Shown piece by piece: positions 22,863-33,367 of a DNA stretch of 64,000 nt. The position numbers and the translations under genes are program-made. The notes under the pieces were generated by a model. The model worked only from the letters and a program-made list of their open reading frames with translations. It was not told the DNA's origin and did no database searches. The DNA is from Biscogniauxia marginata (taxonomy: Eukaryota > Ascomycota > Sordariomycetes > Xylariales > Xylariaceae): assembly GCA_022695795.1 (NCBI GenBank), contig MU404192.1, forward strand, positions 1 through 64,000, in the 5' to 3' direction. The number at the start of each line of letters is the position of its first letter. Within the stretch, counting starts at the first letter, position 1.

Positions 22863-25653
22863 CTTCGAAATCCTCTGCTAGTTGCACCACAAACATAGGA
22901 ATCTTGGAACTCGTTGCACAATTCTACTCTAGCTATTATTTAAAAAAGATTTTAAATCAAATAGACTCGTTCTTAAAATATCGAGGGAATTGGGAAAAGA
23001 TGAACGTGCCTTTTAGTATTGAAAGGCTAAGCATTGGTATAAGAAGTCTTGAAGAAAACCATGTAGTGATGTAGTGTATTAGTACTATGACAGACTACAT
23101 AAGGAACCACTCAACATAATGAACTCGAGGTTAAGCATGGCAATCCCAGCTATGAGGCGGGATCAGCGGGATACAACATCGGGACCGAGTTGGCAATCCT
23201 TCAAGCCACAGGTAGGCTACATGTAACTCTGTCAGTAGCATCACCATACGGTATATATTATTTAAGCGATCTATAGGAGACAATGTGGTAGTAACACTGC
23301 TACAAAAAATACAGTAGGCAGTTAGTATATTTCAAGATAACTCGTGTACATTTGCAAAGCGTTCGCATTTAATACTTGACATGAAGCCCGCCTAAATCAT
23401 CAACCGTAATCATTTCTCCAAGAGCCAGATTCTCACCCCGATTTCTGAATTGCTCCAAACAAGCATTTCTTGAGCACGTAACTATCCTATACTAGGCTCA
23501 GTCAGATCAGTATTTGTTTGGTCTCATTAGTGTCGTGTACGAAACACGGCTAGAGATGACGGTATCACCACCTCAAAGCCCCTATCCTAACATTATCAGG
23601 TTTTAGTAAGCATAATGAATAATTGATAGTGGTATTTATTTGCGCTTGCGTTGTAAATTAGCGCTATATTATTAACAAGACATTTCGGGAGGTTTTGTGG
23701 TATGACCAAAGATTGTGAATTCCTCTTCTTGACAGTCTACAGCCATCGAAATACGCCTAATGTACGAGAATCTGCATAGATCCATCTACAAGCCGCCACA
23801 GGATTCAGGCTGTGGATGTCCATTGGAATGAACCTCCAAGTTCTACGCCAAGCCAACACCCTAATAGCATGTGTCAGGTAGCACCGCGTCGTATCGAAGC
23901 GAGAAGGACAGGATCGCTGTGGCTTCGTTGAAGCTCATCCATTAGTCGATAATGCTAAAATCGGGCACAGGTTCAGCTTTCAGCTCAGTGGCTGAAAATG
24001 TCCAGGTTTGAAGATATCATAGACAAATTTCATCGCAGCCCGAGGGGGTTGGCTCTCATGAAGAGGCTTGACGTTATCCAGTTTACCTACCCCGTGCGAT
24101 ACCTAGCATCATATTGACTTAGCCTATAATTATCAAGACGGCAGCCTTTCCCTTTTTCTTTCCCTAGCTCTCGGGTGGCCGACCTTGATGTATGGATGGT
24201 AGTTCCTCGGCGACTGACATCCAGGCAGACTGATCAACTCGGCCTAGATACGACTTGACTACGATTATTACCCCCAAGCTAATAATTAATGATAGGATAT
24301 GCTACGAGGCAATAATATAGGAACACTAAATATACTGAAATTCTATATCTCCCGCATATTTGAATTTAGAGCAAGGTTAACAGGCTAGCAGTTACGTCCA
24401 CTTTTACTATTGCTATATGATAACGGGCTAATATGTCTGATATCGGGGAGACCGAAAGTTGAACAGAGTTTTCGCTTGGAATAAAGCCTGTTATGGATCT
24501 CTGATGATATCCTAATGTATTGGCTGACCCTTGAATTGATGCTGGCTCTCAGAGACTCAGAATCTACAGAAAAAAGCCGTTTTAGTTATCTGGATAAAAG
24601 TGCCAACACTAACCCCAGAAAATGGGTTAGGTTGCAAACTGCTTCTGAGCTGTCTGTAGCTATATATTGTTGGTGAGGTTATAAGACAGAGGATCCCGCA
24701 CGAAACTGACAAAATGCTGTTTTTTTTTATTGTACCGTCCTTGGTGGCATTTTTAGGTCGAGGATATTGTTAAAATATGGGGTTATACGACCCTTGCCAC
24801 CTGTATCTACATATATAGGTGGGCTTCGCCCACCTATCTAGACCCGCTTTAAACGAATACACTTGACCCTATCCTCACATCTTCGTCCCATTCCAACAGA
24901 TATAGAACATAACCAGGTGTGTCCTATGACTTGGTCGCAGGTAAGATCTATTACTATACGGCTCTATGAGGCCCCTGTAGATTTATATTCCGGTATATGT
25001 AAAACATGGAATTTAGAAATGGAAATGCCGACGTGTAGATGTCTAACTTTCCTTATAAGCTCTAAGAGGTGCCCATGATTTCGGTTCCAAGCAGTAGATA
25101 GATAGACCTCTTCATACGTAGGAGGTCTGTTTTACTGCTCCAGCATTGATCTTATACTTGACTTATTGCATCTACCTATTCCTACCAGTTGAGAGAGTTC
25201 TTCTCATTTTCTTTTATTTTCTTTTTTCATGTATTTCCATCACGTTATATCAATTATATAGCAATACTTATTAGGTATATGTTGTCTTTGCTTACACTCC
25301 CTCTAGAAGGGGTGGCCGTTGGTAAACTATATCAATAGACTCAGGTAAGACTGTCACTGTGCATGCGCCTTCTACTTCTATACCTACCTACGTAGTACAC
25401 GCACGTAAGGCGGACTAGTCCCTCCTAACGTTTTTATGGTTTGTCTGAAGAATTGGCCAATCACCAATTAAGGAATTTCCAAAGGAGCAATCAGATCCCC
25501 GCCAACTGAGGCTCCGATTTCGTCATGACTTTTCATGCCGGACGTCAACGACGCGAAAAGGGGCCAATCGAGATTTAAGACAAGTGCAAGAGTCACTCTT
25601 TCCAAACTTGTCAGCTGCACTGAAAACATGTAACATCTGTCACGTATTAAAAC
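22863..25653. other. Gene-free stretch of about 2.8 kb
   Basis: Composition is normal, but there is no long open frame and no recognisable domain. Contents seen are a poly-T run near 24720, a perfect 10-bp-arm hairpin at 24815-24837, and the presumed SDR promoter (CCAATCACCAAT near 25455). Confidence 0.5.
24815..24837. other. Perfect hairpin ATAGGTGGGC-TTC-GCCCACCTAT
   Basis: Two 10-base arms pair without mismatch around a 3-base loop. No gene lies within 700 bp. The function is unknown; it may simply be a chance palindrome or a transposon scar. Confidence 0.7.
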
Positions 25654-26751
25654 ATGCAATTCGTCATAACTTCCCCCATCGTTCGAGGCATCTCCCACCA
25701 TCAGAGAACTCTGCTCCCTAGCATCATCCACAGGGCTAGCACCGCGTACAACCTTACCATTCCATCACCAACTCCAATCCGTTCGGTCAGGATGGCTTCC
25801 AACAACGCGAATGCACCTTTCACGAGAGAGAAGTTATTCGACTTGAAGGGCAGAGTCGCCCTCGTCACAGGTAAGCTGCACAAAACGACACCAGCTTGGA
25901 GCATTATCCTTCTTGGCAAGAGACTTACCATGTACTTCTTATCAGGTGGTGGCTCAGGCATTGGCCTCATGGCAACGCAGGCTCTCGTCGCCAACGGGGC
26001 CAAGGTCTATATCACAGGACGAACGAAAGAGAAGCTCGACCGCGTCGCAGAAAAATACTCACAAGGCAATGACTCCATCGTCCCGCTGCAGTGTGATATG
26101 TCGGACAAGACCCAGATCCACAATCTGGTCAAGGAGGTGTCATCCCGCGAGAAGTGTCTCTGCATACTGATCAACAACGCTGGTATCAGCGGCAACACGT
26201 TCCAGACCGAGGCCAAATCCGCATCCGAGATGAAGGCCAACCTGTTTGACAACGAGAAGGCGACCTTTGAGGACTGGACCGACGTGTACCGCATCAATGT
26301 GGCGCAGATATATTTTTCGACCACGGCCTTCCTGCCACTTCTCCAGAAGTCGTCGGAGCGTCACCAGGGCTGGTCCGGCACCGTCATCAACATCAGCTCG
26401 ATCAGCGGCCTCATCAAGACGCCCCAGCACCACTTTGCCTACAACGCCTCGAAGGCCGCGGCGATCCACTTGACCCGCATGATAGCGTCCGAGGTCGCGA
26501 ACAATGACCTCAAGATCCGCGTCAACTCGATCGCGCCGGGCGTGTTCCCCAGTGAGATGACGACCACGGGCAGCGATAAGGATCAGAAGAGCTCCATCGA
26601 GCGCGAGAAGTACGCCGACAAGGTGCCGGCGGGACGGCCTGGCAAAGATGAGGACATGGCGCAGGCGGTACTGTTCTTCGCTGCTAATCAGTACCTGAAC
26701 GGTCAGACTCTAGCCGTCGATGGCGGTTACACGCTCGCAGCGGGCCAGTAA
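25654..26751 (+). CDS. Short-chain dehydrogenase/reductase
   Basis: Two exons, 25654-25870 and 25946-26751. The 75-bp intron (GTAAGC...TCAG) is a multiple of three, so the frame reads through it, but removing it restores the cofactor motif TGGGSGIG. The spliced protein has 340 residues. Classical SDR features follow: NNAG (INNAGISG), the catalytic Ser in NISSISG, YNASK with Tyr near residue 238 and Lys near 242, and NSIAPGVFPSEM after it. The first 45-50 residues are rich in Arg, Ser and hydrophobics and lack acids, which fits a mitochondrial presequence. Starting at the internal Met (25792) would give a cytosolic form of 294 residues. It resembles fungal proteins annotated as 3-oxoacyl-ACP reductase/RhlG-like, but the substrate cannot be inferred. 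NADP(H) or NAD(H) dependent. Confidence 0.9.
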   Translation: MQFVITSPIVRGISHHQRTLLPSIIHRASTAYNLTIPSPTPIRSVRMASNNANAPFTREKLFDLKGRVALVTGKLHKTTPAWSIILLGKRLTMYFLSGGGSGIGLMATQALVANGAKVYITGRTKEKLDRVAEKYSQGNDSIVPLQCDMSDKTQIHNLVKEVSSREKCLCILINNAGISGNTFQTEAKSASEMKANLFDNEKATFEDWTDVYRINVAQIYFSTTAFLPLLQKSSERHQGWSGTVINISSISGLIKTPQHHFAYNASKAAAIHLTRMIASEVANNDLKIRVNSIAPGVFPSEMTTTGSDKDQKSSIEREKYADKVPAGRPGKDEDMAQAVLFFAANQYLNGQTLAVDGGYTLAAGQ

Positions 26752-28019
26752 AGCAGCGAGCATCATCTAATAATTACCCCCGAAACAAAGGGAGTGGCAT
26801 GGGTATTAGCATCACCTTGCCTCACAAATCCCGGATCCCTAGGTAGAGCTATTTGGAGGGGCGCAGTCACTATTTGCTTCGGACACTCAGACAGGTAGTC
26901 AGACGAAAGGCAAACTAGCTTTCCCAACAAAAATGGAAGTCCTACATGGTCTGATAAATGCATGTGTTAATGTAATAATCATGCCACATCCACGTCAGTC
27001 GAGAGTTGTTTGTTCCCTCACCATGATACCAGTACGAGGGGGAAGATTCAATGAACGCCAAGGCGTATTTTTTCTTTTCTGACCGCATCCCAGAAATTAC
27101 GATAAGATTCGTAACCCCATTCGCTTGGAGCTGGGGAGAGGGGGTCATCCCCCTATTTCGGAACCGAAGCAAATTCAATTCTGAAGTTGCATGGAGTTTC
27201 CTACTCTAACAAATAAAAAGACGGGAATCCCAGAAGACTGGTGAAACCGGCGTGGCCGTCTTTCCGGTGTAGGTTACCCTAGGTAAGGTAAGTTTTGTGC
27301 ATCGTCGTTTTTGTGTTTGCTGGGTAAGGTGGCTTTTTTTTGACTTGGCTGCATCGATCTGTGAGAGAGTGCGGAGGAAGTACACGTAGATCGATCTCCG
27401 CCTGTACTACCTACACATGTAAATAGACATACACATGTAGGTACATGAATCTATCCCACTGTAGCTTCCGAGAAAGCGTGTCAGAGAGTGAGAGACGGGG
27501 GTGTGTGTTGATTAAACGACGCAAGCGTAGTTGCAGCGTCGTAGTGAAAAGAGAGGGTAGAGCTAAAGGCAGATCATTACATCACATACATGCATACATA
27601 CATACATATGTATGTAGTCTACTAAGAAGAGTAAAAAGGAAAAAAAAATTAGAGAGAAGAGACCGGGGGGGAGGGGGAAGGGGGAAAGGGAAATCTGAAA
27701 ATGTATCGTAGATCACGGGAACGGGATGGGATGATGACTTGCATGCAAGTATAAAGGCAGACGGATGGATCCATGGAGGTCATGCTTCCATTTAAACCCC
27801 CCTTACCCCTGTTTTTACCCTACCCGTTCGCCCTAAACCTGGTCACAAGGTCCCGCCATTGTGCATTACACCATGCGTGACGCCTGGGTATGTACATAAG
27901 TAGGTAGAGTATCTGCCGGCCGGGGTGGTGCGCATCCAATCTTGCGGAATTGACTAAGTTCCTTCTCCTCTTCCTTTTTTATTTGTTTTTTGGTTTTATT
28001 TTTCTCCCCTCCCCACGGA
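26752..28019. other. Intergenic region 3' of the SDR, no gene seen
   Basis: Low-complexity purine and pyrimidine runs appear in the second half (GGGGGGGAGGGGGAAGGGGG near 27665, and ATACATACATACAT near 27590). The frame at 27445-27711 is compositionally biased and shows no domain, so I do not call it. Confidence 0.5.
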
Positions 28020-28880
28020 AAATATGTAATGTCTATGTTATAAGATGTATATATATATAAATATTATACAAGATAAGAAAATAAAAATCGTAAAACGAAA
28101 CGAAAAAAAAAATCAAGTTTATAAGTATTAAAAAGAATAAACTTTAAAAGTTTAATTTTACTTAATAAGTAAATAACTAATAAAACGTTAAAAACTTATT
28201 AATATTTTACTAAGTTTTAAGTTAATTAATATATTTACTTTAAAATGCTTTAAATTAATTAAATATACCTTATTAATTTACGATATATTATTACGACCAT
28301 CGAAACATTAAGCACGTGCGGGTCACGTAACTACGAATAGTGAATAGTGAATTGAGAATATGCGATTCACTATTCACTCCATTTATATGGAAGGAAGAAC
28401 GAGTATAAAAAGATTGGAATTTCCTATGTAATTAGTCTCTCGTTCTCTAGCTATCAATTTAAGACTATAGTCACTCCTTAATACTATAATGAGAGTACCT
28501 TGAAATCTCTCTGACGAACAAAGCATTATAAATCTCTTAAACCAATCTCAATCCACTATTATCTTTAAATCAAGAAAACCTAGTACGTACTCACCTACGA
28601 AGTTAGCTAATTAGAAACACATAAGGAGGTTCGTCACATATATTAATATTTATTTATTTAAATATTTACTTATTTAAAATATTATTATAATTATTACGAT
28701 TATTATAAAAAACTATTTAAATAAATATATTATTATAATTTATATTATTACGACTTAATTTTAATACTTAAAAAATGTATATAGCTTGTTATTAACGTGA
28801 AGAACCTTTTTTTCCTCACGTAATTCTTTTTTATTACCCGTATATATAGAAATTACTCGAGCTTTGAAGTCGCGCTTTAG
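28020..28880. repeat. Small AT-rich RIP-decayed block
   Basis: An island of decayed sequence interrupted by the solo LTR at 28289-28638. The flanking pieces (28020-28288 and 28639-28880) look like the two sides of one older insertion. No class can be assigned. Confidence 0.7.
28289..28638 (+). mobile_element. Solo LTR, 350 bp, target duplication TATAT
   Basis: It starts TATTACGACCATCGAAAC and ends GGAGGTTCGTCACA, with TATAT at 28284-28288 and 28639-28643. Its 5' end is that of the LTRs of the full element (GACCATCGAAACATT). It has a GGTCACGTAA box and one inverted pair (GAATAGTGAAT with ATTCACTATTC). It is the shortest copy because its U3 repeat block is present only once. RIP decay is moderate. 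Confidence 0.9.
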
Positions 28881-31800
28881 GTCTTACTTAATTATAATTC
28901 ATGACACTATTCAAGTCACTATGAAAATTTCAGTACATGCACGTGCCATCCCAGTTGGTGTGGGGTACTAACGAGCTTTTTAGCGACCTACTAGCCATCT
29001 ACCTACCGGGTTTTGCTCCATGTAAGGGGGAGACGGACGGACGGGGATTGGAGAGAGAATATAAAGAGGAATAAATATAAAAATCTGGGGTAATACATAC
29101 CTACCTACTCACCTAGCTAGTGTAGTTACGTATTCTCCACTTTTTTTCTTACTACATTTATTTGACCTAAGGTAGGGACATACTTACACAAGGTAAGATT
29201 TAACTCAGCATTTGAACGTACCTGCCTAGGAATGAATGCTCGTAACATGGTAAGTTATGTAGGTACCAGGTAGACGGAATAAGTAGTACCGTAGAGTTGA
29301 TATGACTTCCGCCTCGCTTTCTCTAGAGTTCCTTCCCGTCTTGGCTCAACCAACCAAAGTCCGACCGATTGATTTAATTCTTCTTTTAGTTTCGTTTCAT
29401 TGATGTTTGTCGGGTTCAAGCTGTAGGTTTACATAGCAGAGGAGGAGGAGGAGAAGAAGAAGAAGAAGGAAAAGGAACCTTCAGATAACAGAAAAGAGCT
29501 CCACCGTCGCGCGCGATAAGCCCCCAACAATTTCGGTCTGGGATGTACATAGGTGGGGAGGTAAGGTATGCATATATCTAAACAAATTTTGTGATGCACG
29601 GGTATATTTTGCTTATAGGTACCTAGGTACTTAATATAATGTTAGATTCATTCCGGGGGGTTTGTTTTTTGAGCCGCATTCGACATGAATAAGATTGACA
29701 CCTGACATCCATATTAGGTAGAGCGCTTGAGTTGTATACGCTGCACTACACTACGTTACACTACACTACACTACGTATTTTACGGGAGAACTTGAGTTTA
29801 CATTCATTATTCGTTACACGGTCGGTTGGTTAGTTAGTTAGTTAGTTAGTTGCTGCATGTCACGTCGTGTCATTTCATTTGAGTAGAACCAGCTTGGACG
29901 TTGGTAGGTACCGTAGACGGGGTGAAAACGAGATTGAGGGTACTTAATTCGAACAGCAAAATTAGATATATTACCTCCCGTGTCAAAAAAGGGGAAAAGG
30001 AGGGAGGGAAAAAAAGAAAGAAGAAAGAAAAACACATCTCTGTCGTCGTTTCGACTCTAGATTTCATCACGAGTATATTATTTGTTGGTTGTACATACAC
30101 ATATATATACGTCTTAGAAACAAGTTATACGTAGTACACGTAGGAAGAGGGCAAACAAAGGAAGCACATGTCAATATGTAAGATGCAAATAGGTAAGTTA
30201 CTTACCTACATATATGTATATACACCACCCTCCGTATCCATACTTTGCTCACTGAGTGAGTAACATGCTAACTCACAATATTCCGTATACGTAAGTAGGT
30301 AGTACGCTTTACTCCCTCACCTTATCTAATTCCGTTTCAATTAATTTCACACCGACCGACGCATCATAGACACATACATTCATTGCCTTACCTAGGTGAG
30401 ATAGGTAGGTAGGTATGTACCGTATAGTAAGTATGTATGTACATCCACACCGCCGCCTAGCTAGACCGCTATTCGCCCATACGTATTACCCACCTACTAT
30501 ATTGTACAACTCACTCTTCCTCCCACTCCCGCCTAGGTACCTCGTAGCGATGATCACTGAAGATACTTACCTATCCCACCTTCACTTCTAGTCTACGTAT
30601 ACACTAGGCCCCACCTAAGCCATAGTAGTACACTGATGTAATGCGAATATCCATTCGATCAACATCTACACGACACCATAACAAAATAAAACCACCACAA
30701 AGAGGTCTAGAACGTAGCCTTCCACCTCCCCCTTACCTAAAAAAAAAAAACTCAATGCAGTGTAAACAAATCGCAGATCCCGCCCTTCCCTTCCGCCCCA
30801 ACATGTTCATCTGTATATACTACCTATTCCTATATCCACACCCCCTTCCTAGTGCGTATGCCTGCATGCGTGGGAACGATGAACTGTATGTGGTGGCGTA
30901 CTAGCTCGGCTGAACCGTAGACTACCTGGTAGTTAGTTCCTTCCTGCGAACCGGTGGGCGTAAAAAAAAAAAAGGAATTGTTATACATATGATAATAGGA
31001 TATGATAGCGCGAACCGCGGGGTTGGGTAACGGGAAAGGTTATGTAGGTAGGTACTAGGTAACCCTGGAACCTTCTTACCTAAGTACATACATACCTACC
31101 TACATACATACATACATGCCCTAGCGCCAATTAAGTTACAGTAGCGTGTGTATAGGCAGATTTCACTACTTTTTGCCGGGGGGGGTGAGGGCTGATTTGA
31201 TTTGCATGTGAAATCCCATTATCGGTGGTTATCGACAAGGGAAAATATTACGATGTGACGGGGATGCGATGCAAGCTTACAGAGCCAACATCGTCACCCA
31301 AGACACCCGAACTTCTAGCTTCTTCTATTGCAACATGCATCACGGACACAACGGTGAATTTAAGATTTGCGTGTGGGGATTGTCATATACGCTGACGAGC
31401 ATCTTGCTGTCAATAATTGATCATGCTAAGCAAAAGATTCTATGTGCGATGTTTGAGCAGACTTGTTCCTCGTGTGGCTTAAAAATGACCACTAATCACT
31501 GCGAATCGACGCAGTATATCCTTCCAGTCCATGATATAAACAAGTTTCGCTGTTGAGATCAACTCCGATCCCTTGATCTGTCTTGATCAAACCAAATATC
31601 AAACCCAAAAAGACCATCTCAATCTTTGCTAGGCCTAGGCCAAATAAAACGCCGTACATGATGCCGAGTCACCCTCGATGGGGCTGTACCTAACTAAACC
31701 GATTCCGTACCAAATAACATGAGCCTCGCTGGGGGAAAATATGAAAGAAACGAATTGGGTGTGTATGTGGAGTGGAGTGACCTTGGGGCAAGGAACTTGC

Positions 31801-32137
31801 ACACTCCGGGTATCATTGTTAGGCTCCCCAGATGCTGTGATTTATCAAATCCAAATCTCTTGTGATGTGTCGACGCTGGGTGATTTATGAAAGAAGACTA
31901 GTCCGAGACCGACAAAGGAAAACAATTGTGTGTATCGCTAAGCCAATTTGATGGCAATTATCAAACTCCTGAAAAGGAAAACAGACCATTCCAACCGAAC
32001 TAAGACCAGATGCACGGATAACGTGGAAGAGATGCTGGACTTCGTGAAGCCGTAGAAAATCGTGAGCGGGGTTGATGTTTCTGCGAGGTCGAATCCATGC
32101 CAGATGAATTGTGAATCCAGGTTGCGGCTGGATTTCT
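28881..32137. other. Gene-free stretch of about 3.3 kb rich in TACCTACC/GGTAGGTA words
   Basis: No convincing coding region. Many short simple repeats are present: GAGGAGGAGGAGGAGAAG near 29441, CTACACTACACTACG near 29745-29775, GTTAGTTAGTTAGTTAGTTA at about 29830, and repeated TACCTACC or GGTAGGTA words near 29100, 30405, 31050 and 31090. The frame at 31269-31556 has no recognisable domain. The last few hundred bases are the 3' flank of the SWIRM gene. Confidence 0.5.
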
Positions 32138-33367
32138 TTATAGGTAGGGAGCTACCCAGCCCTTTTCGAGCCAGCCAACCTTGTCAAAGGCCGTCCAGAG
32201 CTTAGACGCCTTGTTGACATCGATTTTGCAGGCTTGCTGGGCGTCGGTCTTGCGGAACTCCTTGCCCACGCGAAGACATTCGAGACGTCGAATGAACATC
32301 CTCCTCTTGCTAGTCAAATATGTGGCACAATCAAGTCGCAGGTTGGCAGCGAGTGTCACCTCATCTGGATGTAGGAGGTGACGGTGGGGGTCGCAACTGA
32401 GGTCGATGGGAGTTCCTTTCCAGTCCACCTTCAGACTGTTTGGCTTGTTCGGGAGGCTGTCTTTCGGGGGGCAGTAGTCCGGAAGAGCGTCAAAATCCTT
32501 GTCTTCCCGGTTCGGCGCGACCGCACGCCGCGGTGTAGGGTCAGGAGTGGTGCTAGGCACGCGTGCAGGAAGTTGTCTCGAGCCGGGAGAGGGGAAAGGG
32601 CCAGATCGAATCGGACGCGGCGGTGCCGCCGGCTTCGATTCGACTGCCTTGCTGACCTTGGGTGCTCTCGCGGGTTTACTTCTTTGTGCCTCCTTTCGAA
32701 TCGGCTGCGGCTTGGCTGGAAGGATATGCGGTAGCTTGAACTGCCTATTTCGTGCACCCGCTCGTCGGTCGGCCAGGAGAAGGGCACGTTCCCGCTGGAG
32801 CCAGGATCGGGGGTTCTCCTTGTACTTCTTCATCACATGTGAAGAGAAGAATAGCATCAGCTCGTAGTCCTCTCGCTTCGGTGGTGTCGCTTCACGGAAG
32901 AGTTCTGCAGGTCGAGCCACCATATGGTCATCCACAATTCGCTGCGCATCGATCGAGTCGTCTTGGATAAATAGCGGCTGTTGGGGAGGCGAGTGAGTGA
33001 TGTCCTGGGTAGGATACAAGATAGGATCCTTGACAGGGTTGGTGGTCGACGCCACGGCGTTGAGGACGTGGTCGTCTGTTTTGGTAGCGGGAGAGATCGG
33101 GGGCGACAGCGGCGGGATAGGCCCAGGATATCGTCGGACGTCAGAAACGGTCGGGCCCATTGCTTTCGACATGCCGGATCGGGAGAACGACTCGAGTTTT
33201 GGGAGCTCAGGTGGCGACATCAAATTGCTGATGTCGAGGGGCTTCTTGGGTTCCGATTCCATTGAAGGAGCAATTGATCTCATCGCGATGTGGCTTGCGG
33301 TTGGTGAATGGGAAGAAAACATGTGGAAAGGAGGCGAGTGGGTTGTTATTTGAGTGCCGAATGCCAT
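32138..33367 (-). CDS. SWIRM-domain protein
   Basis: A single-exon protein of 409 residues. The first ~320 residues are Pro/Ser-rich and probably disordered, with a basic stretch (RKEAQRSKPARAPK) that may help nuclear import. The last ~85 residues form a SWIRM domain, a helical module that binds nucleosomes or DNA: LHPDEVTLAANLRLDCATYL, then KRRMF, GKEFRKTDAQQACKIDVNKA and KLWTAFDKVGWL. This stand-alone C-terminal arrangement is that of yeast FUN19/YOR338W and fission yeast Laf-type proteins. The latter associate with histone deacetylase complexes, so a chromatin role is likely but inferred. The domain is complete and ends five residues before the stop. Long gene-free DNA lies on both sides, as is common for regulatory genes. 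Confidence 0.85.
   Translation of the reverse strand: MAFGTQITTHSPPFHMFSSHSPTASHIAMRSIAPSMESEPKKPLDISNLMSPPELPKLESFSRSGMSKAMGPTVSDVRRYPGPIPPLSPPISPATKTDDHVLNAVASTTNPVKDPILYPTQDITHSPPQQPLFIQDDSIDAQRIVDDHMVARPAELFREATPPKREDYELMLFFSSHVMKKYKENPRSWLQRERALLLADRRAGARNRQFKLPHILPAKPQPIRKEAQRSKPARAPKVSKAVESKPAAPPRPIRSGPFPSPGSRQLPARVPSTTPDPTPRRAVAPNREDKDFDALPDYCPPKDSLPNKPNSLKVDWKGTPIDLSCDPHRHLLHPDEVTLAANLRLDCATYLTSKRRMFIRRLECLRVGKEFRKTDAQQACKIDVNKASKLWTAFDKVGWLEKGWVAPYL

Noticed and set aside
25654..26751. Reading the SDR as a single 365-residue exon
   Set aside because: The extra 25 residues fall inside the TGGGSGIG cofactor motif and are bounded by clean GTAAGC/TCAG splice sites.
27445..27711. 88-codon Arg/Lys-rich frame
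   Set aside because: Low-complexity purine-rich DNA, no domain, no support as a gene.
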